Assembly (NCBI GenBank): GCA_050295975.1
Contig: JBNKQR010000008.1
Coordinates: 1 to 64,000 of the forward strand
Reading direction: 5' to 3'
DNA length: 64,000 bases
Source of the DNA: JAPHTQ01 sp050295975
GTDB lineage: Bacteria; Pseudomonadota; Gammaproteobacteria; Thiohalomonadales; Thiohalomonadaceae
Shown here: positions 6,614 through 14,557 of the stretch, one piece after another
Layout of the letters: each line of letters starts with the position of its first letter
Position numbering within the stretch: the first letter of the stretch is position 1
Translations under genes and position numbers: made by a program
Notes under the pieces: model-generated
Told to the model about the DNA's origin: nothing
The model's input: the letters and a program-made list of their open reading frames with translations, nothing else
Databases searched by the model: none

Positions 6614-7954
6614 TCATGCACGATCTCTGAGGCGCTGTACATAGCGATAAAGGGTACGTTCACTGACCCCTAAACGTTGTGCCGCTTTTGCCCGATGGCC
6701 GTTTGATTGCTCTAGTGCCTGCATCACCGCCTCCTGCGTCAGTCGTCCGTGGCGACGCTGTAACAGGTTGCTGCCCTGAGCGGATAATCCTGTCCCGTTA
6801 CTGAATGCGTCACCACCACCGTCCCAAATAATGTGCTCAGGTCGAAGCATCTCTTCCCCATAGGCGAGGATTGCCGCACGTTCCATGATGTTGCGCAGTT
6901 CGCGTACATTTCCCGGGTAATGATAGGTCAACAGCGTCTCAATCACTTCAGGCGAGATGGGCACATAGCGGTCACCCTCCTCAATTTTATTGAGAAAATG
7001 TTCAGCCAGTGAGGGAATATCGTCCGGGCGATCACGCAGTGGTGGAATGTTTACTGGAAAGGCAGAGAGACGATAGTAGAGATCACGACGGAATTCGCCA
7101 CTCTCCGACATCTCCTTGAGATCCTTATTGGTCGCCGCCAGTACCCGCACATTCACCTGAATGTACTCCGTACCGCCAAGTCGGCGGAAGGTACCGGTCT
7201 CAAGAACACGTAGCAATTTGGTCTGTAGTGACAGGGGCAGTTCGCCAATTTCATCGATAAACAGGGTGCCGCCATCGGCCACCTCAAATAGTCCTTTCTT
7301 GCGGTTATTGGCCCCGGTAAAGGCGCCCTTTTCATGACCGAACAGTTCACTCTCAATCAGGTTCTCACCCAACGTGGCACAATCGACAATCACAAATGGC
7401 ATGCTTGAACGGTTGGAGTACTGGTGCAGGTACTGCGCCACACACTCCTTACCAACGCCGCTCTCTCCCTGTAACAACACACTGGTGGTTGTGGGAGCGA
7501 CACGCTGCAACAGACTGGTCAGACGTACCATGGGACGAGAACGTCCGACAAGAATGGGATCGTCGCTGGGTTTGAAAATAGGGTAGATATACTCACCCAC
7601 ATAGATCACCTTGCCGGTGTGATCGAACAGGGGGTTTGAGTGGAGCTGCACATGCTCTTCGCCGCCCTGACTATCATAGTGAACGTGCATCACCTGAGTG
7701 GCCTGTCCGGTCTCGAATACCGTCTCCAGAGGGCAGTGCTCGCCATGCTGACTGCAGGGGGCGTCTGAATGATGTGAGACCTCATAGCAGAAGCGTCCTA
7801 CCACATTGTCGGCACGAGAGTGGCCATAGTGCTCCAGGTAGTTACGGTTGGCCGCGATGATTTTGTAGTCGCGGTCGATTACCACAAAGGGATCGGGAAA
7901 GATGTCGATAATCTGCTCACAGGACGGTTTGGTCCCACTAAACTGTTCTGCCAT
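6614..7954 (-). CDS. fisR: FisR-like sigma-54-dependent activator (PAS-AAA+-Fis HTH)
   Basis: The 446-residue protein has an N-terminal PAS-type domain (about 14-125). The sigma-54 AAA+ domain follows, with Walker A GESGVGKE at 163-170, GAFTGA at 210-215, Walker B LFIDEIGEL at 231-239 and FRRDLYYRL. A Fis-type helix-turn-helix is at the C terminus (about 410-446). In the PAS domain Cys56, Cys67 and Cys74 are spaced C-x10-C-x6-C. From memory, FisR of Cupriavidus pinatubonensis, a polysulfide-responsive activator of sulfide-oxidation genes, uses C53, C64 and C71, the same spacing. There is no receiver domain, so it senses directly. It sits downstream of sqr on the same strand but behind a terminator, with half-site repeats in its own leader, suggesting autoregulation. 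Confidence 0.9.
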   Translation of the reverse strand: MAEQFSGTKPSCEQIIDIFPDPFVVIDRDYKIIAANRNYLEHYGHSRADNVVGRFCYEVSHHSDAPCSQHGEHCPLETVFETGQATQVMHVHYDSQGGEEHVQLHSNPLFDHTGKVIYVGEYIYPIFKPSDDPILVGRSRPMVRLTSLLQRVAPTTTSVLLQGESGVGKECVAQYLHQYSNRSSMPFVIVDCATLGENLIESELFGHEKGAFTGANNRKKGLFEVADGGTLFIDEIGELPLSLQTKLLRVLETGTFRRLGGTEYIQVNVRVLAATNKDLKEMSESGEFRRDLYYRLSAFPVNIPPLRDRPDDIPSLAEHFLNKIEEGDRYVPISPEVIETLLTYHYPGNVRELRNIMERAAILAYGEEMLRPEHIIWDGGGDAFSNGTGLSAQGSNLLQRRHGRLTQEAVMQALEQSNGHRAKAAQRLGVSERTLYRYVQRLRDRA

Positions 7955-8013
7955 GGTGGTGCCTCTACGATCTGCCGTGTTTTGTATTTTTTTGAGAACG
8001 AAGTCAGTCGTGC

Positions 8014-8059
8014 TGACATGTCGAGACCTGACAATATGTCATGACGTCATGCCATGTCA
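8014..8059 (-). promoter_or_regulatory. Cluster of TGACA/TGTCA half-sites before the fisR-like gene
   Basis: Half-sites TGACA at 8014 and 8029, TGTCA at 8037 and 8055, and the palindrome TGACGTCA at 8042-8049 are packed into 46 nt, 60-105 nt upstream of the regulator start. TGACA-ATA-TGTCA is an inverted pair. No clear -24/-12 element was seen on this strand nearby, so the cluster may serve autoregulation of another promoter type. Confidence 0.5.
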
Positions 8060-8094
8060 AAACATTTGGCATACCAGTCGGGAAGTGGCAGACG

Positions 8095-8128
8095 AAAAAA
8101 AACCGGCGGGCCCAGAGGACCCGCCGGT
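8095..8128 (-). terminator. Rho-independent terminator after sqr
   Basis: On the minus strand a 9-bp stem ACCGGCGGG/CCCGCCGGT is followed by eight T residues. It ends the sqr transcript before the regulator gene. Confidence 0.88.
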
Positions 8129-8141
8129 CTTTTTAAACGGC

Positions 8142-9416
8142 TTACTTGAGCTTCAAAATACCCAGTGCCTTAAGGATGTACTTCTCGAAGATAGGCTCGT
8201 TGGAACCCTTCTTCATCTTGCTTATGAAATACTTCTCGAAGGCCACCTTGGCCATGTGTACCCATTTGCCCTTCTTCATCCAGGAGACGTTGCGCGGCGG
8301 GATCTGCGGCATGGCCACGAAGGCTGCACCGGTGTCACCCATGTCTGCCAGGCAGATGGCGTTCCAGGTCGCTTTCTGGTCAGCTGGCTTGCCGTCAATA
8401 TCGTTGGCAATGTTGTGGGCTGTGGCCAGAACCATGGACTCGATCATGTAACCGGTCTTCGGTGTGCCGGTCGGAACCGGGGTAGCCTCTACCGGCGGAA
8501 TAGCGATACCAACACCGATGCCGTAGATGTTGTTCCACTTCGGGTTCTGCTGGAAGTCGTTAACCTTAACGAAACCACGTGGGTTAACCAGATCGTCGCC
8601 CACGGCGTTGACCGCGTCGACACCCTTGAAGGCCGGCAGCATCATGGAATATTTGAAGTCCAGCTCGTGAGACTTGTGCACCTCACCCTTGTCGTCCAGC
8701 TCTTCGACGTGCATCTTGCCCGGCTCAACCTTGGTCACACGAGCATTGGTGATCCACTTGATGTGACGGTCACGCATCTCGGATTCCAGCATACCCTTGG
8801 AGTCACCCACGCCACCCAGACCAAGGTGACCGATGTAAGGCTCGGAGGTAACGAAGGTCATCGGTACCTTGTCGCGCATTTTACGCTTACGCAGGTCGGT
8901 ATCCATGATGAAGGCGAATTCATAAGCTGGACCGAAGCAGGAGGCCATTTGCACGGCACCAACAACGATGTGGCCAGGGTTCTCAACGAATGCCTGCCAC
9001 TTCTCATAGGCCTCTTCGGCGTGGTCAGTGGTGCAGACGGATACGGTGTTACCGGTTATCGGACCCATGCCCTCAACTTCTTCGAAGGCCAGTTTCGGGC
9101 CAGTTGCCAGTACCAGGTAGTCGTACTTGATGGCGCTGCCATCGGCAACCACAACGGTGTTCTCGTCAGGTTTGATTTCGGTGGCGGCCTTAGCGATAAA
9201 GTTGATGCCCTTGCGCTTCAGGTACGGCTCCAGCGGGAAAGAGATGTCCTTACGGGTACGCCAGCCCACCGCTACCCAGGGGTTGGAGGGGACGAAGGAG
9301 AAGTTTTCCTTGTCGCTAATGACGGTGATTTCGTGCTCCTTGCCAAGAACTTCGCGAATATCGTACGCGGCTGGCAGGCCACCTGTGCTGGCCCCGATAA
9401 TGACGACATGTGCCAT
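8142..9416 (-). CDS. sqr: Sulfide:quinone oxidoreductase, type I
   Basis: The 424-residue flavoprotein starts with the FAD-binding VVIIGASTGGLPAAYD and has the SQR stretches FVPSNPWVAVGW, ATGPKLAFE, TSEPYIGHLGLGGVGDSKG and PPVEATPVPTGTPKTGYMIES. Its only cysteines are Cys128, Cys160 and Cys355. They occupy the three redox/persulfide positions known from the Acidithiobacillus ferrooxidans enzyme (C128, C160, C356), in the contexts VCTTDHA, ASCFGPAYE and AICLADMGD. A C-terminal amphipathic tail (EKYILKALGILKLK) fits attachment to the cytoplasmic membrane. It oxidises sulfide to sulfane sulfur or polysulfide and reduces quinone. AAGGAG precedes the ATG. It has its own -24/-12 promoter and terminator, so it is monocistronic. 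Confidence 0.96.
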   Translation of the reverse strand: MAHVVIIGASTGGLPAAYDIREVLGKEHEITVISDKENFSFVPSNPWVAVGWRTRKDISFPLEPYLKRKGINFIAKAATEIKPDENTVVVADGSAIKYDYLVLATGPKLAFEEVEGMGPITGNTVSVCTTDHAEEAYEKWQAFVENPGHIVVGAVQMASCFGPAYEFAFIMDTDLRKRKMRDKVPMTFVTSEPYIGHLGLGGVGDSKGMLESEMRDRHIKWITNARVTKVEPGKMHVEELDDKGEVHKSHELDFKYSMMLPAFKGVDAVNAVGDDLVNPRGFVKVNDFQQNPKWNNIYGIGVGIAIPPVEATPVPTGTPKTGYMIESMVLATAHNIANDIDGKPADQKATWNAICLADMGDTGAAFVAMPQIPPRNVSWMKKGKWVHMAKVAFEKYFISKMKKGSNEPIFEKYILKALGILKLK

Positions 9417-9475
9417 ATGTGATGACTCCTTAAATGTTTGCGTTCATTGATTCAGCCTTCGGCTGGCCTGTGTAA

Positions 9476-9491
9476 TGCAATTTCCTTGCCA
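9476..9491 (-). promoter_or_regulatory. Sigma-54 (-24/-12) promoter of sqr
   Basis: Read on the minus strand, TGGCAAGGAAATTGCA matches TGGCAYRNNNNTTGCW except for one position, with exact GG-N10-GC spacing. Transcription would begin about 50 nt before the sqr start codon. Confidence 0.8.
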
Positions 9492-9626
9492 TACAAATCT
9501 CCCCCCTGAATGAGCACACGACGCATCCGAGTTTCAGCTCACACGGTGTTCTACAGTGAGGATGTTGGCGCACAAAGGGCGCCTCAAAATTGCGTCTGAC
9601 GGTGAATGGGTAAATCTGCCATCTTC

Positions 9627-9642
9627 TGACAGTGGTCTGTCA
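9627..9642 (-). promoter_or_regulatory. Inverted-repeat activator site upstream of sqr
   Basis: TGACAG-TGGT-CTGTCA is a perfect 6-bp inverted repeat with a 4-nt spacer. It lies 136-150 nt upstream of the -24 element, a typical enhancer distance. Binding by the FisR-like regulator is inferred from its recurrence near the other -24/-12 promoters. Confidence 0.55.
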
Positions 9643-9718
9643 TTGATTGTCTTAGTCACAGTCAGACGCCTACAATACGCCGCTTTCACGTTTGAGCAAA
9701 GAGTAATTCGGCAAAGCC

Positions 9719-12700
9719 ATGGCGCAGACCCAATCCCCGCTGCATCCGCAGCCGCACAACAAGCCCGGTGATAAACAGCACTGGGGTAAACTCTACGGCA
9801 GTGCCTTCGGTCTGGTGATCAGTGAGGCTGCACGCAGTGCGCCGGGTATCGTCGTCGCCATCACCCCTGATACCGCCACGGCCACTCGCCTCGAGTACGA
9901 ACTACGGTTCTACAACAGCGGCGCGGATGCCCTGCCCCTCCTCGGCTTTCCCGACTGGGAAACCCTCCCCTACGACACCTTCTCACCGCACCAGGACATC
10001 ATCTCTGAACGCCTCGCCACCCTGCATCGGCTACCGCAACTGGAGCGCGGCGTCCTGATCCTGCCGGTCGCCACCCTGATGCAGCGCATCTCACCGCGCG
10101 GCTATATCGACGCCCACAGCCTGGCACTCGATAGTGGTGACAAACTGCAACTGGAGACGATGCGTCGCCGTCTGGAGAGCTCTGGCTACCGCTGCGTCTC
10201 CCAGGTGATGGAGCATGGTGAGTTCGCCGTGCGCGGTAGTCTGCTCGACCTCTTCCCCATGGGAAGCCGCCACCCCTTCCGGATAGAGTTGTTCGATGAC
10301 GAGGTGGAGAGCATCCGCACCTTTGACCCGGAGAGCCAGCGTTCCGAAGAGAAGGTCGATCAGATCCGCCTGCTCCCGGCACGTGAATTCCCGCTGGATG
10401 AAGATGGGATCCGCCGATTCCGTGAGGCCTACCGTAGTCGCTTCGAAGGTGACCCACAGAAAAGCGTCATCTACCGCGACGTCAGTAACGGCCTGGCACC
10501 ACCGGGAATCGAATACTACCTGCCACTCTTCTTTGAACAGAGCGCCACCCTGTTCGACTACCTGCCTGAGAACGCCCAGTTGTTCACCCTTGAAGGGGTG
10601 GACGAGGGTGCGGAGCGCTTTCGCGATGAGTGTCAGGAGCGCTTTCAGGTCGCCCAGTACCATATTGAGCATCCACCACTCCCTCCGACAGAGCTGTTTC
10701 TGGACATCCCCACCCTATTCAGCGGCCTGAAGGGTTTCCCGCGCACCGCGTTACAGCACTTTGAGTTACACGATGGCGATCACGGCAATAACTTCGCCAC
10801 GGAAAAGCCACCACAACTCACTCTCGATCCCCGGTCAGACGAGCCCAGCGCCCGTCTGCGAAGCTTCGCCGCGGAATTCGAGGGTCGTATCCTGTTTGCT
10901 GCCGAATCGCCTGGGCGGCGTGAAAATCTGCTGCAGCTGCTGCGTGGCTGTGGCCTCCAGCCCGAGGCGGTAGAGAGCTGGCGTGAATTCATTGATGGCA
11001 CTGCCCATCACGGCATCGTCGTTGCCCCACTGGAGCTAGGCCTGTTACTTCGAGACCCTGGCATCGCGGTCATTGCCGAGACCCAGCTCTACGGCGAGCA
11101 GGTGATGCAGCGTCGCCGCCGCAAGGGTCGCAAGGGCGATCCGGATGCGGTGGTACGCAATCTGGTGGAGCTGCAACCCGGAGCTGCGGTGGTGCATGAG
11201 GAGCACGGCGTTGGTCGCTACCTGGGACTGCAGAAGCTCACCGTCGGCGGTTTTGAGGCGGAGTTCCTGACCCTGGAGTACGCTGGCAACGACAAGCTCT
11301 ACGTGCCGGTTGCCTCACTACATCTGATCAGCCGCTACAGTGGCGGCGGAGAACAGATCCCACTGCACAAACTGGGCAGTGGCCAGTGGGAGAAGGCGCG
11401 GCGTAAAGCGAGTGAGAAGATCCGCGACGTGGCCGCCGAACTGCTGGAGATCTACGCCAAACGCGAGGCCCGCAGCGGCCATCGCTACCCCATCGACGAA
11501 ATCCAGTACGGCGCCTTCGCCGCTGCCTTCCCCTTTGAGGAGACACCAGACCAGCAGGACGCCATTGATGCGGTACTGGCGGATATGCGCTCGGAACAGC
11601 CGATGGACCGCCTAATCTGCGGCGACGTCGGCTTCGGCAAGACCGAGGTGGCACTGCGTGCCGCCTTTATCGCGGTGATGGCCGGCCGTCAGGTGGCGGT
11701 ACTGGTGCCCACCACCCTGCTCGCCGAACAGCACGCCCAGAACTTCCGTGACCGCTTTGCCGACTGGCCGGTACGCATCGAGTCCCTCTCCCGCTTCCGC
11801 TCCGGCAAGGAGCAGGACGCGGTACTTAAAGGGCTGGAGGATGGCGCGGTAGATATCGTTATCGGTACCCACAAACTGCTACAGAGCAGTATTAAGTACA
11901 AAGAGCTGGGGATGGTGATCATCGACGAGGAGCACCGCTTTGGCGTGCGGCAAAAGGAGCAGTTCAAGGCACTGCGTGCCGAGGTCGACGTACTCACCCT
12001 CACTGCCACCCCCATCCCACGTACTCTCAATATGGCCATGGGCGGCCTGCGTGAGCTATCCATCATCGCCTCGGCCCCGGCACGGCGTCTGGCGATCAAA
12101 ACCTTCGTGCATGAATGGAACCCTGAGCTGATCAAGGAGGCGTGCCTGCGGGAGATCCGCCGCGGCGGTCAGGTCTACTTCCTCCATAACGAGGTGGAGA
12201 GTATCGAGCGCATCGCCTCGGAGCTGGAAGCACTGCTGCCAGAGGCGACTCTGCGGGTGGCTCACGGTCAGATGCGAGAACGGGATCTGGAACGGGTAAT
12301 GACCGACTTCTATCACCAGCGATTCAACGTTCTGGTCTGCACCACCATCATCGAAACCGGCATCGACGTCCCCAGCGCCAACACCATCATTATGAACCGG
12401 GCCGACCGGCTCGGTTTGGCCCAGCTGTATCAACTGCGTGGTCGGGTCGGACGCTCTCACCACCGCGCTTACGCCTATCTGATGATCCCATCCAAGCGCA
12501 GCATGACCAAAGACGCGGTGAAACGGCTAGAGGCGATCGAATCCATTGAGGAGCTGGGCACCGGCTTCACCCTGGCCAGCCACGACCTGGAGATCCGCGG
12601 CGCCGGAGAGCTGCTGGGCGAGGAACAGAGCGGCCAGATCCACGAAATCGGCTTTAGTCTCTACAACGAGCTACTGGAGCGTGCGGTCAAATCCCTACGA

Positions 12701-13183
12701 GATGGTCACGAGCCTGAACTGGAGAAACCCCTGTTACACGGCACAGAGGTTGATCTGGGTATTCCCGCCCTGTTGCCGGATGACTACCTGCCGGACGTCC
12801 ATAGTCGTCTGCAGATCTACAAACGCATCGCCAATGCTGCCAGCGTTGACGAGCTGGATGAACTGCAGGTGGAGATGATCGATCGCTTCGGCCTGTTACC
12901 TGAGGCGGCAAAGAATCTCTTCACCCTCACCGCCCTTAAACTGCGCGCAACACCTTTAGGTATTGTCAAAATTGAACTGGGAGAAAAAGGTGGTCGCATC
13001 ACCTTCACTGCAGAACCGAATATCGATCCAATGCAGTTAATCAAGCTGCTTCAGACCCGCCCACAGGAATTTCGTCTCGATGGACAGGAGCGGCTTAAAG
13101 TCATCAAAGCGATGCCCGACCTGGAGAGCCAGGTCGCATTACTGGAGCAGCTTTTTAAGCACCTCACGACTAAAAACCACTAA
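9719..13183 (+). CDS. mfd: Transcription-repair coupling factor
   Basis: The 1154-residue protein has the usual Mfd length and order. A UvrB-like N-terminal region comes first, then the RNA-polymerase interaction domain (EEHGVGRYLGL, KLYVPVASLHLISRY). The translocase motor has Walker A GDVGFGKTEVALRA and DEEHRFGVRQKE, with the RecG-like TRG region QLRGRVGRS, and a C-terminal autoinhibitory TRCF domain closes the protein. It removes RNA polymerase stalled at lesions and recruits UvrA. The ATG at 9719 has a weak ribosome site. It sits between sqr and a rhodanese unit but belongs to general repair; the third -24/-12 promoter lies just after its stop codon. Confidence 0.97.
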   Translation: MAQTQSPLHPQPHNKPGDKQHWGKLYGSAFGLVISEAARSAPGIVVAITPDTATATRLEYELRFYNSGADALPLLGFPDWETLPYDTFSPHQDIISERLATLHRLPQLERGVLILPVATLMQRISPRGYIDAHSLALDSGDKLQLETMRRRLESSGYRCVSQVMEHGEFAVRGSLLDLFPMGSRHPFRIELFDDEVESIRTFDPESQRSEEKVDQIRLLPAREFPLDEDGIRRFREAYRSRFEGDPQKSVIYRDVSNGLAPPGIEYYLPLFFEQSATLFDYLPENAQLFTLEGVDEGAERFRDECQERFQVAQYHIEHPPLPPTELFLDIPTLFSGLKGFPRTALQHFELHDGDHGNNFATEKPPQLTLDPRSDEPSARLRSFAAEFEGRILFAAESPGRRENLLQLLRGCGLQPEAVESWREFIDGTAHHGIVVAPLELGLLLRDPGIAVIAETQLYGEQVMQRRRRKGRKGDPDAVVRNLVELQPGAAVVHEEHGVGRYLGLQKLTVGGFEAEFLTLEYAGNDKLYVPVASLHLISRYSGGGEQIPLHKLGSGQWEKARRKASEKIRDVAAELLEIYAKREARSGHRYPIDEIQYGAFAAAFPFEETPDQQDAIDAVLADMRSEQPMDRLICGDVGFGKTEVALRAAFIAVMAGRQVAVLVPTTLLAEQHAQNFRDRFADWPVRIESLSRFRSGKEQDAVLKGLEDGAVDIVIGTHKLLQSSIKYKELGMVIIDEEHRFGVRQKEQFKALRAEVDVLTLTATPIPRTLNMAMGGLRELSIIASAPARRLAIKTFVHEWNPELIKEACLREIRRGGQVYFLHNEVESIERIASELEALLPEATLRVAHGQMRERDLERVMTDFYHQRFNVLVCTTIIETGIDVPSANTIIMNRADRLGLAQLYQLRGRVGRSHHRAYAYLMIPSKRSMTKDAVKRLEAIESIEELGTGFTLASHDLEIRGAGELLGEEQSGQIHEIGFSLYNELLERAVKSLRDGHEPELEKPLLHGTEVDLGIPALLPDDYLPDVHSRLQIYKRIANAASVDELDELQVEMIDRFGLLPEAAKNLFTLTALKLRATPLGIVKIELGEKGGRITFTAEPNIDPMQLIKLLQTRPQEFRLDGQERLKVIKAMPDLESQVALLEQLFKHLTTKNH

Positions 13184-13205
13184 ACGATCACAATTTTGCA
13201 CTTTG

Positions 13206-13221
13206 TGGTACGCATATTGCC
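13206..13221 (+). promoter_or_regulatory. Sigma-54 (-24/-12) promoter of the 13345-14505 unit
   Basis: TGGTACGCATATTGCC keeps GG-N10-GC spacing and differs from TGGCAYRNNNNTTGCW at two positions (C4 to T, W16 to C). It begins 23 nt after the mfd stop codon. The leader to the first gene is about 110 nt, similar to that of the operon at 3824. Confidence 0.7.
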
Positions 13222-13290
13222 TTCTTTTCGCCTAATAATAGGAAATACCTATAAGAAAACAGGAAGAATCACGCTGGCGTTATGGTTCTG

Positions 13291-13306
13291 CTGACAGGCT
13301 TGTCAG
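13291..13306 (+). promoter_or_regulatory. Inverted repeat CTGACA-N4-TGTCAG in the leader
   Basis: CTGACAGGCTTGTCAG is a perfect 6-bp inverted repeat with a 4-nt spacer, containing the same TGACA/TGTCA half-sites as the sqr and 3701 sites. Here it lies about 70 nt downstream of the -12 element instead of upstream. It could be a downstream enhancer or a small leader hairpin. Confidence 0.5.
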
Positions 13307-13344
13307 AGATGGTCCAGCCGGTGTCATGAGGAGGAGTCTCGTAG

Positions 13345-13746
13345 ATGAAAAGAACCAACCGATCTTCTGGTTGTTGGTTGCTAGCGACTGTCATCGTCAT
13401 CAGTGGCACGATGTCACTCGATGCACAGGCAGCGGATAGCTACCTGCAAGCCCTGAAAGTTGAAGCCGATAAAGTTGATCCAGAAGGCGGCAAGGACAGC
13501 AAAAGCAGCGAGCCCGCCTATCCTGCCAAAGGCCTCCCTCCACAAACCGTCAATCCTGCCGAAACCATAAAGTCCGGACTGAAGAAGGAAGGTTTCGAGC
13601 AACAGCTGCAGGATAACTATTACGGCAGCTATCTCTTCTACTCCACCCTGTCTAAGAATCAGCGAACAAAGGTGTATGAGGAGTATATGCAGAAAAACGA
13701 TATAAAAAGTATTCGCCAGTCGATTATGGCGAAATTAAAACGATAA
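13345..13746 (+). CDS. Exported protein of unknown function, partner of rhodanese copy 4
   Basis: The 133-residue product has a signal peptide (cleavage likely after DAQA, about residue 29). The mature part starts with a polar Lys/Glu/Ser/Pro-rich segment and ends in a helical region, GFEQQLQDNYYGSYLFYSTL followed by NQRTKVYEEYMQKNDIKSIR. It has no cysteine in the mature part. A strong ribosome site GAGGAGGAG precedes the ATG. It is the first gene behind the -24/-12 promoter at 13206 and ends 9 nt before the rhodanese gene, so the two are an operon. I cannot assign it to a named family. Confidence 0.82.
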   Translation: MKRTNRSSGCWLLATVIVISGTMSLDAQAADSYLQALKVEADKVDPEGGKDSKSSEPAYPAKGLPPQTVNPAETIKSGLKKEGFEQQLQDNYYGSYLFYSTLSKNQRTKVYEEYMQKNDIKSIRQSIMAKLKR

Positions 13747-13755
13747 ATAGGAAAT

Positions 13756-14505
13756 ATGACCACAGCAAAGGTAATGCTCATGAAATCCCCCCAATATCTC
13801 ATCATCACACTCTGCAGCTTATTGTTCCTTGCCGGGACTGCACAGGCTGAAGAGGTGGAAGTCAAACTCACTCCAAAGCTCGATAGCATCACAGTCAATC
13901 ACCAGGGCAAGCCTGTAAAGATCATCCGCAACCAGAATCAGAGCAACGTCGTGGATCTGAGCTGGGCAAGAACCTCACGCAAATGTCCTCCCTTCTGCCC
14001 ACAACCGATCCATGTCGCACCAGATGTCACCACTGTCGGTGAGGTTGAGGTTTTTGATTTCATGCAGAATAAGGTCAATAAAGGCACCGGATTAATCATC
14101 GATGCGCGAGTGGCGGAGTGGCATCAAAAGGGGACCATCCCGAGCTCCGTTAACATCCCCTTCACCGAGTTCGAAATGAAACCCAGTGATCCGAAACTTG
14201 CACCGTTAATGAAGAAAATCAAAGCCAAACGCCGAGATGCCGTAGGCTTCTTAGGTCATGCCTGGGATAGCGCGGAAAAAGCCATGGGTGTCGATATTCA
14301 GCGCACAGGCTTTTGGGACTTCAGTGAATCACCTGACCTGCTCTTCTGGTGTAACGGCCCCTGGTGCGGCCAGTCACCTCACGCTATTCACGGATTACTG
14401 GAGCTAGGCTTCCCGCCGGAGAAGGTCTTCTACTACCGTGGCGGTATGCAGATGTGGGAGATACTGGGGCTACCAGTTATCGTTCCAACAGAGGAAGGGC
14501 AATAA
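13756..14505 (+). CDS. Exported rhodanese-domain protein, copy 4
   Basis: This 249-residue protein has the signature of the rhodaneses at 4258-6564: KLTPKL, IRNQNQ, SRKCPPFC (Cys77, Cys81), GTIPSSVNIP, the active loop CNGPWCG (Cys199, Cys204) and YRGGMQMWEILGL. It carries a longer insertion before the active loop (about residues 140-190) than the other copies. A signal peptide is present (hydrophobic 13-27, cleavage near TAQA). The start may be ATG 13756 or an ATG at 13774 or 13780. It is the second gene of the 13206 promoter unit and is followed by a strong terminator. A periplasmic sulfane-sulfur role is inferred from the family. Confidence 0.92.
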   Translation: MTTAKVMLMKSPQYLIITLCSLLFLAGTAQAEEVEVKLTPKLDSITVNHQGKPVKIIRNQNQSNVVDLSWARTSRKCPPFCPQPIHVAPDVTTVGEVEVFDFMQNKVNKGTGLIIDARVAEWHQKGTIPSSVNIPFTEFEMKPSDPKLAPLMKKIKAKRRDAVGFLGHAWDSAEKAMGVDIQRTGFWDFSESPDLLFWCNGPWCGQSPHAIHGLLELGFPPEKVFYYRGGMQMWEILGLPVIVPTEEGQ

Positions 14506-14528
14506 CAGACTCACGATAAACCCGAACA

Positions 14529-14557
14529 TGCGGCGACTCATGTCGCCGCAGACTTTT
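14529..14557 (+). terminator. Rho-independent terminator after rhodanese copy 4
   Basis: A 9-bp stem TGCGGCGAC/GTCGCCGCA with a TCAT loop is followed by GACTTTTT. It overlaps the stop codon of the convergent S24-type gene. Confidence 0.85.

Larger units (their letters stand above)
9417..9718. other. Divergent sqr-mfd intergenic region (302 nt)
   Basis: No gene is seen in this stretch. It contains the -24/-12 promoter of sqr (9476-9491), an inverted TGACAG/CTGTCA pair (9627-9642) about 140 nt upstream of it, and a wider inverted pair GTCTGAC (9593-9599) / GTCAGAC (9660-9666). A short CAGCC-GAA-GGCTG hairpin lies in the sqr leader. The mfd promoter was not identified. Confidence 0.7.

Noticed and set aside
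7902..9422. 506-codon open frame on the plus strand antisense to sqr and the regulator start
   Set aside because: It mirrors sqr codon positions, has no ribosome site or recognisable domain, and crosses the sqr terminator. It is a shadow of the real genes on the other strand.
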